From assembly GCA_030418115.1 (NCBI GenBank), contig JAUHQD010000006.1, positions 62,001 through 126,000 on the forward strand: 64,000 bases of DNA. Direction: 5' to 3'. The DNA is from Alteromonadaceae bacterium BrNp21-10. Its GTDB lineage: Bacteria > Pseudomonadota > Gammaproteobacteria > Enterobacterales > Alteromonadaceae. The notes under the pieces were generated by a model that was given only the letters and a program-made list of their open reading frames with translations, did no database searches and was not told the DNA's origin. Made by a program: the position numbers and the translations under genes. Positions 57,601-64,000 of the stretch are shown here, piece by piece. Positions within the stretch are counted from its first letter, which is position 1. Every line of letters starts with the position of its first letter.

Positions 57601-58403
57601 AAAAAACAAATCAAGCGGTAGAGAGTTTAGATGATGTTCCTGGTTTAGGTGATTGGTTAGATAAAGACGATCGTTCGTCTAGTGCAGACACGACAGAAAA
57701 AATAGTTGATAAAGAGCAAGAAAAACCAACAGATGCAGCACAAGCTGAATCGTCAAAGCCCGCTCGTCACGCACTGGAAGATGATATTCCGGGTTTAGGT
57801 GACTGGTTAGGCGATGATGATTTAGAAGCCGCTTTAGCCGATGAAGAAGATGATGAAATACATGACGATGCCGTTTTAGACGGTATCGAAGAAGTTGTAG
57901 TGGAAGCGTTAAGCGAAGATGATGAGTTACTTGAAGAATTAGAGAATAGCTCCTTCGATGACATGCTCGAAGAAATGGAGCATATCGAAGCACCAAGTGC
58001 GGAAACTAAAAATGTTAAAGCCACTTTAGATAATCCAGACTTGGATATAGAAGCCTTGTTGTCAGACAGCAACCTGGATGCTGAAGACGATGTAGTGGAT
58101 CTCACTGCTAACACTGACGACAATGAATTTGTTGATGTTGATGAGTTACTCTCTGCCAGTGATGATAGTAATGATGAGTTAAAGAATTTAGACATTGATC
58201 TCGCTTCATTAGGTATGCCAGACATTGGCGATATAGTTGATGTCGATGGTGATCACGGATTATCTGCAAAAATGGATTTAGCGCTGGCCTATATGGAAAT
58301 TGAGGATCATGAATCGGCATTACCCTTGTTACAACAAGTCGCGGAATCCGATGATAAAGCTCAAGCCAAAGAAGCTAAAAAACTGTTGAAGAAGATTAAG
58401 TAA
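54639..58403 (+). CDS. fimV: FimV/HubP-like polar landmark protein
   Basis: 1254 residues from ATG 54639, with signal peptide MKLRHLLLLLVVSGLCLPVYA. A LysM-like segment (about 60-130: DTLWSIAQRHS...MNPTAF) binds peptidoglycan. Then come a coiled coil (about 175-265), one membrane helix (about 270-292) and a very acidic cytoplasmic region. Nine tandem copies of QDDLSDELLAELGV lie in it (DNA 56451-57250). The C-terminal FimV domain closes the protein (KMDLALAYMEIEDHESALP). FimV/HubP recruits polar, chemotaxis and type IV pilus proteins. Confidence 0.93.
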   Translation: MKLRHLLLLLVVSGLCLPVYAQTVRGPKSKDGERPVARQSNTQSANPAYSNNSYANNGTTYGPINSNDTLWSIAQRHSANSNYSIYQVMVAIQQMNPTAFENGNMNLMIDGKVLTLPPDSYIATIDPAMATAKATFDLDNSSQGTATKKPNSKIASTADLNETKESIEKQITSMDEQRHQQFVELKGSLAESIRGLESLLSENNRINERLDGVNTEIDHLRSQVGENGEVPQQINRLLALQNEVLKLSQQERAKQLEEEKRNASLFSNPLWLILASTIPVILILVGLGVWLKRRQSGSVEAPVAKATEPAAEDLPDAAADMDEFSTSIDDDLSGELFEDDLFGSDDLQDASFEEDELLTEPATTAKPDPEDDVDDGLNDFDDLTDELLDESLDMEDISSDEPEKIESEDIDDDLDESLDIEDEVLNEVSAIEAELGEEILQQGDLDDLFDSDDEEPLAEPGGEEVDDVDDLLDQIESDDSEESVELSEELKAAELQTLGEDDEAEVEKQESNIEKINDALEETDLTAIEMQDISRVTPIADGKIDNLAEEIGQNSAEIDSLTQELLDDIEQAPDESAEESIKEQNADTKDEENSLDENGAVEEPEQDDLSDELLAELGVEAKDEEDSLDEDGAVEESVQDDLSDELLAELGVEAEDEEDSLDEESAVEESAQDDLSDELLAELGVEAEDEEDSLDEDGAVEEPEQDDLSDELLAELGVEAEDEEDSLDEESAAEESAQDDLSDELLAELGVDAEDEDDSLDEESVQDDLSDELLAELGVEAEDEEDSAVEESVQDDLSDELLAELGVDAEDEDDSLDEDSAVEESVQDDLSDELLAELGVDAEDEDDSLDEESVQDDLSDELLAELGVEAEAEDEIESQDDEVEAEAEELTDELLSELVADADETLPTVDEPEENDLLDELEDELEQEIVEDDELESALAEFEQAEDDPEPIAASDDSAELVDDIELVDEDELESALDDFDEPTEAEKKTNQAVESLDDVPGLGDWLDKDDRSSSADTTEKIVDKEQEKPTDAAQAESSKPARHALEDDIPGLGDWLGDDDLEAALADEEDDEIHDDAVLDGIEEVVVEALSEDDELLEELENSSFDDMLEEMEHIEAPSAETKNVKATLDNPDLDIEALLSDSNLDAEDDVVDLTANTDDNEFVDVDELLSASDDSNDELKNLDIDLASLGMPDIGDIVDVDGDHGLSAKMDLALAYMEIEDHESALPLLQQVAESDDKAQAKEAKKLLKKIK
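56451..57250 (+). repeat. tandem coding repeat in fimV (nine units)
   Basis: Units of about 28-33 codons carry GATGATCTCAGCGATGAATT and GAGCTAGG blocks almost unchanged, separated by acidic spacers (EDEEDSLDE). Near-identity at DNA level, with units of two lengths, shows recent expansion by slippage or recombination. Confidence 0.92.
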
Positions 58404-58513
58404 CCTGATTCAGGTTAAACAGCCCCACAATCAATTAGCCGTTGCGACTTTGTTTGCAGCGGCAAAATGCCCTACAATGGCGCCCGCTAAAAATCTTCAG
58501 TCTTGAGTAAAAA

Positions 58514-59308
58514 ATGCGAATAGCGTTAGGTGTTGAATACGATGGTAGTGAATACCATGGATGGCAGAAGCAAAATCACTGCATCAGTGTTCAAGAAAAA
58601 TTAGAATCTGCTTTATCTCAAATTGCCAATCAAACCATTAAAGTGGTTTGTGCAGGCCGCACAGATAGTGGTGTGCATGCCACAGAACAAGTGGTGCATT
58701 TTGATGTGGATACTCCCCGCGAGCAGCGCGCTTGGCAACTTGGTGTTAATGCTAATTTACCGAATAATATTGCGGTAAAATGGGCACAGGAAGTGAATGA
58801 AGATTTTCATGCTCGCTTTAGCGCTGTCGCCAGACGTTACCGTTACATTATTTATAACAAACCCCTACGCACGGCCATTTTGCCAAAAGGTTTGACCCAT
58901 GTTTTTTACGACTTAGACGTGGATAAAATGCAGCAGGCGGCGCAATGTCTAGTGGGTAGACATGATTTTACTACCTTTCGCGCCAATCAGTGTCAGGCGA
59001 ATACCGCCGAACGTACTGTCGCTCATATTCAGTTGAGCCGTATTAATGACTATGTGATTTTGGACATTCAAGCGAATGCCTTTTTACATCATATGGTGCG
59101 CAATATTGCCGGCTCATTGATCGAAATTGGTGTAGGCAATCAACCGGTTGCTTGGATGCGGGAAGTTTTGCAAGCTAAGAAGCGTGAATTGGCTGGGCCG
59201 ATGGCCAAACCCCATGGTTTATATTTAGTCAAAGTGATTTATCCGTTACCTTGGCAGTTACCAGAATCGCCTTTAGGTCCACTATTCTTGCCAGAAAAAA
59301 ACTTCTAA
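58514..59308 (+). CDS. truA: tRNA pseudouridine(38-40) synthase
   Basis: 264 residues. Makes pseudouridine in the anticodon arm. The catalytic Asp is in [28 protein letters not shown] and the C-terminal [17 protein letters not shown] blocks are typical. It follows fimV by 110 bases, conserved order. Confidence 0.96.
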   Translation: MRIALGVEYDGSEYHGWQKQNHCISVQEKLESALSQIANQTIKVVCAGRTDSGVHATEQVVHFDVDTPREQRAWQLGVNANLPNNIAVKWAQEVNEDFHARFSAVARRYRYIIYNKPLRTAILPKGLTHVFYDLDVDKMQQAAQCLVGRHDFTTFRANQCQANTAERTVAHIQLSRINDYVILDIQANAFLHHMVRNIAGSLIEIGVGNQPVAWMREVLQAKKRELAGPMAKPHGLYLVKVIYPLPWQLPESPLGPLFLPEKNF

Positions 59309-59427
59309 GACCAGTTTTAGTTGGCCTGAGGCCTTAAGAATATGCTTTAATACGGCAATTTTTAGCTGTGGCGAAACTTAAGCACTTTGCCACGTAGTTA
59401 AACGCTCTACAGTAGGAACAGAATTGC

Positions 59428-60279
59428 ATGAGCTGGATCCAACGAATTTTACCCCGAACTCAGTCCTCGATTAAGAGTAACGTCCCCGAGGGAGTCTGGG
59501 CCAAATGTACAGAATGCAACGCCGTTTTGTACAAAGTGGAATTAGAAAAACAATTAGAAGTCTGCCCCAAGTGCGATAATCATATGCGCATTAAGGGTAG
59601 AGCACGATTATTACATTTTCTTGACGAAGGTGAAAAAATCGAATTGGGTGCCGATTTAGAGCCAAAAGACATTCTTAAATTTAAGGATTCTAAACGCTAT
59701 AAAGATCGCCTCAGTGCGGCGCAAAAAGCCAGTAATGAAAAAGACGCGTTAATTGCTTTGCAAGGCAAATTAAAAGGTATGCCCATCGTGGCGGTAGCTT
59801 TTGAGTTTTCTTTTATGGGCGGCTCTATGGCCTCTGTGGTTGGTGCGCGTTTTGTTAAAGCTGTCGATGCCTGCTTGGCTGCCAACATGCCATTGGTGTG
59901 TTTTTCTGCCAGTGGCGGCGCACGTATGCAAGAAGCACTTATGTCGTTAATGCAGATGGCCAAAACCAGTGCAGCATTAGCGAAAATGAGCGAAAAAGGC
60001 TTACCTTATATTTCCGTATTGACCGACCCTACCATGGGTGGTGTTTCTGCTAGTTTAGCCATGTTAGGCGATGTGAATATTGCTGAGCCAAAAGCGTTGA
60101 TCGGCTTTGCCGGACCACGGGTTATTGAGCAAACTGTACGAGAAGTGTTGCCTGAAGGTTTCCAGCGTAGTGAATTCTTACTGGAAAAAGGGGCGATTGA
60201 TATGATCGTCGACCGTCGTCAAATGCGTGACAAAATCCACAGTATATTGAGTAAACTGCATCATCAACATATTCAATAA
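59428..60279 (+). CDS. accD: acetyl-CoA carboxylase carboxyltransferase subunit beta
   Basis: 283 residues. With AccA it transfers CO2 from biotin to acetyl-CoA. A four-Cys zinc finger lies near the N-terminus ([11 protein letters not shown]...VCPKCDNH). The carboxyltransferase core has [35 protein letters not shown] and [12 protein letters not shown] strong terminator follows. Confidence 0.96.
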   Translation: MSWIQRILPRTQSSIKSNVPEGVWAKCTECNAVLYKVELEKQLEVCPKCDNHMRIKGRARLLHFLDEGEKIELGADLEPKDILKFKDSKRYKDRLSAAQKASNEKDALIALQGKLKGMPIVAVAFEFSFMGGSMASVVGARFVKAVDACLAANMPLVCFSASGGARMQEALMSLMQMAKTSAALAKMSEKGLPYISVLTDPTMGGVSASLAMLGDVNIAEPKALIGFAGPRVIEQTVREVLPEGFQRSEFLLEKGAIDMIVDRRQMRDKIHSILSKLHHQHIQ

Positions 60280-60294
60280 CGGGCTAAGTATTAG

Positions 60295-60323
60295 AAAATA
60301 GGGTACTGGGTACCCTATTTTTT
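60295..60323 (+). terminator. rho-independent terminator after accD
   Basis: AAAATAGGGTAC (60295-60306) pairs with GTACCCTATTTT (60310-60321) around TGG, with more T following. Confidence 0.92.
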
Positions 60324-60422
60324 TTGCCTGAAAGAAGTTGAGTTGTTGGTATTCACATTGGTATTCGTGCTGCGCTGCGCTAGAATCGGCGGCCAATAAT
60401 TAACACCTTATAGAACTCACCT

Positions 60423-61664
60423 ATGCCTGCACAAAAATCCTTAGCCGAGTGGCTCGCTTATTTAGAATCTATTCACCCAACAACGATTGAATTAGGGCTG
60501 GAGCGGGTGCTAGAGGTATATCAGCGTCTGAATATCGATTTTTCATCAAGCCAAGTGATTATTGTTGGTGGCACAAATGGTAAAGGTTCCACCTGTGCTA
60601 TGGTTGAACAAGGTTGTTTATTAGCAGGAAAAACAGTCGGGGTGTATAGCTCACCTCATCTTATGGAGTATACCGAGCGAGTACGGGTGAATGGCCAGTC
60701 GCTCAATGAACAACAGCATGTTGACGCGTTCGCACAAGTAGAAGCGGTACGTGCAGCGACCTCACTAACGTATTTTGAATTTGGTACCTTGGCTGCATTG
60801 TGTTTACTAGCACAACAAGGCTTAGATGTGGTGTTATTGGAAGTCGGTTTAGGTGGCCGTTTAGATGCGGTGAATATTGTTGAGCCAGACTTGTCGGTGA
60901 TCACCTCTATTGATTTAGATCATCAGGACTGGCTGGGTGGTACCCGTGAAAAAATAGCCTTTGAAAAAGCCGGTATTTTACGCCAAGGCGGGCCAGCAAT
61001 TATTTCTGAGCCGCAACCTCCGCAATCGCTGCTACAGCAAATTGCCGACAAACAAGTACAGGCGCTATTTCAAGGGCAAGATTTTGCACTTACTCCACAG
61101 CCATCAAACTCGCAATTATTGCAATGGCGAGGTAAGCAGCAGTTTAGTCAATTACCTAGCACCCAATTACATCCTGCAAACGCCGCGACGGCGTTAGCCG
61201 TATTGGAATGGTTACAGTTTGAGTTATCTGCTTCCCAAGTGGCACAGTTGTTAGAAAATACTCGGTTATCGGGACGTTTCCAAAGTTTGCGGCAAAAACC
61301 GAATTTGGTTATCGATGTGGCCCATAATCCCCAATCTACCGGTTGGCTGGCCGAGCAAATTCAACAACAACATTATGCTAAACTGCATTTAGTGGTGGGT
61401 ATGCTGGCAGATAAAGATATCGCAGCCAGTTTGGCGCCGTTACTATCCTTAGCCGACAATTGGTATTGCGCGAGTTTAACGGTGCCACGAGGTGCCAAAG
61501 CGTCACAATTACATGCAGTTATCGGCAATGGGGAGTGCTTTGACTTGGTCGGTACGGCCATTGAGCAAGCGTTATTTAATGCTGGCGAAGAGGACTTAAT
61601 CGTGGTTTTTGGCTCGTTTTATACGGTGTCGGCAGCGTTGACTATGCACAACAATGTTGATTGA
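60423..61664 (+). CDS. folC: dihydrofolate synthase / folylpolyglutamate synthase
   Basis: 413 residues. Adds glutamate to dihydropteroate and tetrahydrofolate. The ATP loop is VGGTNGKGSTCAMVEQG. YSSPHLMEYTERVRVNG, LLEVGLGGRLDAVN and TSIDLDHQDWLGGTREKIAFEKAGI are classical Mur-ligase-like FolC blocks. Member of the accD-folC-SPOR-cvpA-purF run. Confidence 0.96.
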   Translation: MPAQKSLAEWLAYLESIHPTTIELGLERVLEVYQRLNIDFSSSQVIIVGGTNGKGSTCAMVEQGCLLAGKTVGVYSSPHLMEYTERVRVNGQSLNEQQHVDAFAQVEAVRAATSLTYFEFGTLAALCLLAQQGLDVVLLEVGLGGRLDAVNIVEPDLSVITSIDLDHQDWLGGTREKIAFEKAGILRQGGPAIISEPQPPQSLLQQIADKQVQALFQGQDFALTPQPSNSQLLQWRGKQQFSQLPSTQLHPANAATALAVLEWLQFELSASQVAQLLENTRLSGRFQSLRQKPNLVIDVAHNPQSTGWLAEQIQQQHYAKLHLVVGMLADKDIAASLAPLLSLADNWYCASLTVPRGAKASQLHAVIGNGECFDLVGTAIEQALFNAGEEDLIVVFGSFYTVSAALTMHNNVD

Positions 61665-61738
61665 TTTTATTTAGTGCTTACAATGGCTTAATAAAATTTA
61701 TCAAGGTTGGTGTTTAAACCTTAATTAGGAAGGCAATA

Positions 61739-62383
61739 TTGGCTTCAGCATTTCAAAATCGATTAGTGGGAACGGTTGCCTTGGTTGCCATTGCGGTGAT
61801 TTTTCTGCCAGATATTCTTGATGGCGAAAAGGTGTCTAATAAAGATAGCTTTGTCAGTGTTCCCAAACGTCCCGCCATGCAACCTATTGTTGAAGGTGAG
61901 CCTTTCCCTCATGAGCAAGTCGCTCAGGCTGTCAGTCGTCAGGTAGAAATTGTTGAAGCTACCGCGCAGGATGATGATCTTTACGCACAAACTGATCCGA
62001 CATTGGCAGAGGAAGCCAAAGACGATGCATCAAATGCGCAAGACCAAGTTAATGATGACGGACAACCCGTTATTAAAACAGCGCCGCCAGTCAGTGCGGA
62101 AATACAAGCGCTAGAACAACAAATTGCCGATGAAAAAACCAGTGCCGGTTGGGTAGTGCAGTTGGGCGTTTTCCGTCATGACAAGAACGTCAAAGAATTA
62201 TTACGTAAATTACAGAATGAAGGCTATCGCGCTTTTAGCCGAAAGATTCAAACCAGTTCAGGGGAGTTGACTAAGGTCTATGTTGGCCCCGATGTGGATA
62301 AAGACAAGATGGATAAAGCGCTGCCACACCTTAAACAGATAACCTCGTTACAAGGTCGAGTGGCAGAATTTACCGTTAACTAA
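61739..62383 (+). CDS. dedD: SPOR domain cell-division protein (DedD-like)
   Basis: 214 residues with a TTG start after AGGAAGG. One membrane helix (about 8-25) near the N-terminus, then an acidic linker, then a C-terminal SPOR domain (about 135-214; SAGWVVQLGVFRHDKNVKELLRKL, KVYVGPDVDK). SPOR domains bind denuded glycan strands at the septum. The position between folC and cvpA supports DedD. Confidence 0.9.
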   Translation: MASAFQNRLVGTVALVAIAVIFLPDILDGEKVSNKDSFVSVPKRPAMQPIVEGEPFPHEQVAQAVSRQVEIVEATAQDDDLYAQTDPTLAEEAKDDASNAQDQVNDDGQPVIKTAPPVSAEIQALEQQIADEKTSAGWVVQLGVFRHDKNVKELLRKLQNEGYRAFSRKIQTSSGELTKVYVGPDVDKDKMDKALPHLKQITSLQGRVAEFTVN

Positions 62384-62574
62384 GTCCATTCGGTATAACA
62401 GATTTGTGAGTAATTTACTCCATGATAGGCGCAAGAATAGTCTTATCGACAAGCATTGCTTATTCCGAGTTGAGGTTGATTAGTCCAATATGAACTATTT
62501 TTTACAACATAAAAATAGAACTACACCACTTCTTTTGTTAGAATTCGCGCGCAATTTGACGGCAAAGTGTAAGC

Positions 62575-63063
62575 ATGAACTGGATTGATTTCGCCATTCT
62601 CGGTGTAATTCTACTTTCCACATTAATCAGTTTAGTGAGGGGCTTCGTTAAGGAGGCTATTTCATTAGCGGTATGGGTGAGTGCATTTTTTATTGCCAGC
62701 CAGTTCTATGCTGATTTGGCCGTTTATCTTACCAAGTTCGATGATGCCATGATCCGCAATGGTATCGCTATTGCTGCACTCTTCGTTTGTACCCTTATTC
62801 TTGGTGGTCTGCTTAACTATGTTGTCGGTCAGTTAGTACAACATACTGGATTAAGTGGCACCGATCGTTCCTTAGGGGCTGTATTTGGCCTTCTTCGTGG
62901 CGCGCTCATTGTTAGCGCATTATTATTTTGTATGGATGTTTTCACTCCTGCACCTAGTGCAGATTGGTGGCAGTCGTCAATTTTGGTACCGGAATTCCGC
63001 GTGGTAATTGAATGGTTTTTCAGTTATCTCAAAAGTAATTCTAGTTTCTTGAACACGGTTTAA
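62575..63063 (+). CDS. cvpA: CvpA family membrane protein
   Basis: 162 residues with four membrane helices (about 3-25, 30-48, 62-85, 100-120). [24 protein letters not shown] and [19 protein letters not shown] are family signatures. Named for colicin V production; the molecular role is unclear, and it is linked to envelope stress. It lies 14 bases upstream of purF in one operon. Confidence 0.94.
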   Translation: MNWIDFAILGVILLSTLISLVRGFVKEAISLAVWVSAFFIASQFYADLAVYLTKFDDAMIRNGIAIAALFVCTLILGGLLNYVVGQLVQHTGLSGTDRSLGAVFGLLRGALIVSALLFCMDVFTPAPSADWWQSSILVPEFRVVIEWFFSYLKSNSSFLNTV

Positions 63064-63077
63064 AATAGGTAATTCGC

Positions 63078-64000
63078 ATGTGTGGTATTGTTGGTATCGT
63101 GGGCAAATCGCCTGTCGGTCAAGCGTTATATGATGGGTTGACGGTGTTACAGCACCGTGGTCAGGATGCAGCAGGGATAGTTACCATAGACGATGGCATG
63201 TTTCATTTGCGTAAGGATAACGGTCTAGTACGAGATGTATTTCATACTCGTCATATGAAGCATCTAACGGGTAATTTTGGTATAGGTCATGCGCGTTATC
63301 CAACCGCAGGGACATCCAGTTCGGCAGAAGCTCAGCCGTTTTATGTAAATTCTCCTTTTGGTATCAGTTTTGCCCATAATGGTAATCTGACCAACTATAA
63401 AGAATTGGAAGACGAAGTGTTTCGCATTGCGCGTCGGCATATCAATACCAATTCAGATTCAGAATTATTATTGAATATCTTCGCTCATGAATTGCAGTTA
63501 TGTCCTAACTTGCGTTTACGTCCTGAAGATATGTTTGCCGCTGTGATTAACGTGCATCGCAAAATTAAAGGCGCTTATGCCTGTGTGGCAGTGATTATTG
63601 GCCACGGCATGGTAGCTTTTCGTGACCCTTTTGGTATTCGCCCCTTAGCACTAGGTAAGCGCACCACCGATGAAGGTGATGAATATATGGTGGCTTCAGA
63701 GAGCGTTGCTCTCGATGCCGTAGGTTTTACCTTCTTACGTGATGTAGCACCAGGTGAAGCGGTATATATCACCGAAGATGGCAAACTTTATACCCAGCAA
63801 TGTGCCGATAACCCAGTTAACGCGCCTTGTATTTTCGAGTTTGTGTATTTTGCTCGTCCCGATTCTTTTATTGATGGTATGTCGGTTTACGCTACACGCG
63901 TGAATATGGGCCGTAAGTTAGGTCAAAAAATTGCTCGTGAATGGGGCGATTTAGATATTGATGTGGTTATTCCCATCCCTGAAACCTCTTGCGATGTGGC
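63078..64000 (+). CDS. purF: amidophosphoribosyltransferase (5' part, runs off window)
   Basis: 307 codons from ATG 63078 to the window edge, open throughout. MCGIVGIVG gives the N-terminal nucleophile Cys after Met removal. [34 protein letters not shown] and the late [15 protein letters not shown] are typical of PurF. Catalyses the first committed step of purine synthesis. The PRPP-binding motif lies beyond the window. Confidence 0.97.
   Translation, partial: MCGIVGIVGKSPVGQALYDGLTVLQHRGQDAAGIVTIDDGMFHLRKDNGLVRDVFHTRHMKHLTGNFGIGHARYPTAGTSSSAEAQPFYVNSPFGISFAHNGNLTNYKELEDEVFRIARRHINTNSDSELLLNIFAHELQLCPNLRLRPEDMFAAVINVHRKIKGAYACVAVIIGHGMVAFRDPFGIRPLALGKRTTDEGDEYMVASESVALDAVGFTFLRDVAPGEAVYITEDGKLYTQQCADNPVNAPCIFEFVYFARPDSFIDGMSVYATRVNMGRKLGQKIAREWGDLDIDVVIPIPETSCDV

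Noticed and set aside
55520-58320. Long antisense frames opposite fimV, one 248 codons and Ser-rich
   Set aside because: The Ser-rich pattern is the mirror of Asp/Glu codon runs in the acidic region of fimV. There is no start signal and no family resemblance.

Overview
The window is about 64 kb of chromosome from a gammaproteobacterium, most probably a marine member of the Alteromonadales (Shewanella/Alteromonas/Pseudoalteromonas relatives). The evidence is core gene order: dxs-ispA-xseB, pomA-pomB-thiI, gshA, smrB/prmB-aroC-MFS-epmC-NAD kinase-yfcL, and mnmC/fabB-pdxB-asd-fimV-truA-accD-folC-SPOR-cvpA-purF. PomAB-type flagellar stators, an epmC homologue and a large FimV with an acidic repeat tract fit the same group. 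I saw no rRNA or tRNA genes and no CRISPR array.

Region 1 (1-11.8 kb) looks like a catabolic locus. A PAS-AraC regulator is divergent from a run of exported proteins: a ThuA/SGNH/propeller/HEAT/cytochrome c fusion of 1388 residues, a DUF1080 (3-keto-glycoside hydrolase family) protein, a second cytochrome c/propeller protein, and a TonB-dependent receptor. The PVC-type heme proteins are more familiar from Planctomycetes, Verrucomicrobia and Bacteroidetes. The set suggests periplasmic oxidation and hydrolysis of an imported carbohydrate; the substrate is unknown.

Region 2 (11.8-16 kb) is an accessory island. Three cassette-like units (exported alpha/beta hydrolase; SDR plus Ada-like protein; small membrane protein) all lie on the minus strand. 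Each unit ends inside an attC-like imperfect palindrome and the next gene starts just after a GTT core. There is no integrase, so this is a CALIN (cluster of attC sites lacking an integron integrase). Islands of the same style occur at 24.8-27.8 kb (truncated IS982 transposase, an exported Cys-rich protein, a frameshifted DUF4265 gene) and at 45.2-46.6 kb (one orphan exported protein). All three are bordered by one family of hairpin-rich non-coding repeat, inverted on the far side and ending in a TTGGC-NNN-GCCAA hairpin. Copies within the family show compensatory base changes in at least five stems, including a three-way junction. This repeat/island system is the most unusual feature of the window.

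The rest is core genome. 16-24.8 kb: prfB with its programmed +1 frameshift, lysS, a periplasmic binding protein, dxs/ispA/xseB (isoprenoids), pomAB (motility). 27.8-45.2 kb: thiI, a ketopantoate reductase-like gene, a VanZ-like gene, an RluA-type pseudouridine synthase, an M16 lipoprotein peptidase, gshA, a transglycosylase-like lipoprotein, a GFA protein, a GNAT-nitrilase fusion, smrB, prmB, aroC, MFS, epmC, an ATP-NAD kinase-like gene and yfcL. 46.5-64 kb: a GGDEF-EAL protein, mnmC, fabB, pdxB, asd, fimV, truA, accD, folC, a SPOR protein, cvpA and the start of purF, which runs off the window.
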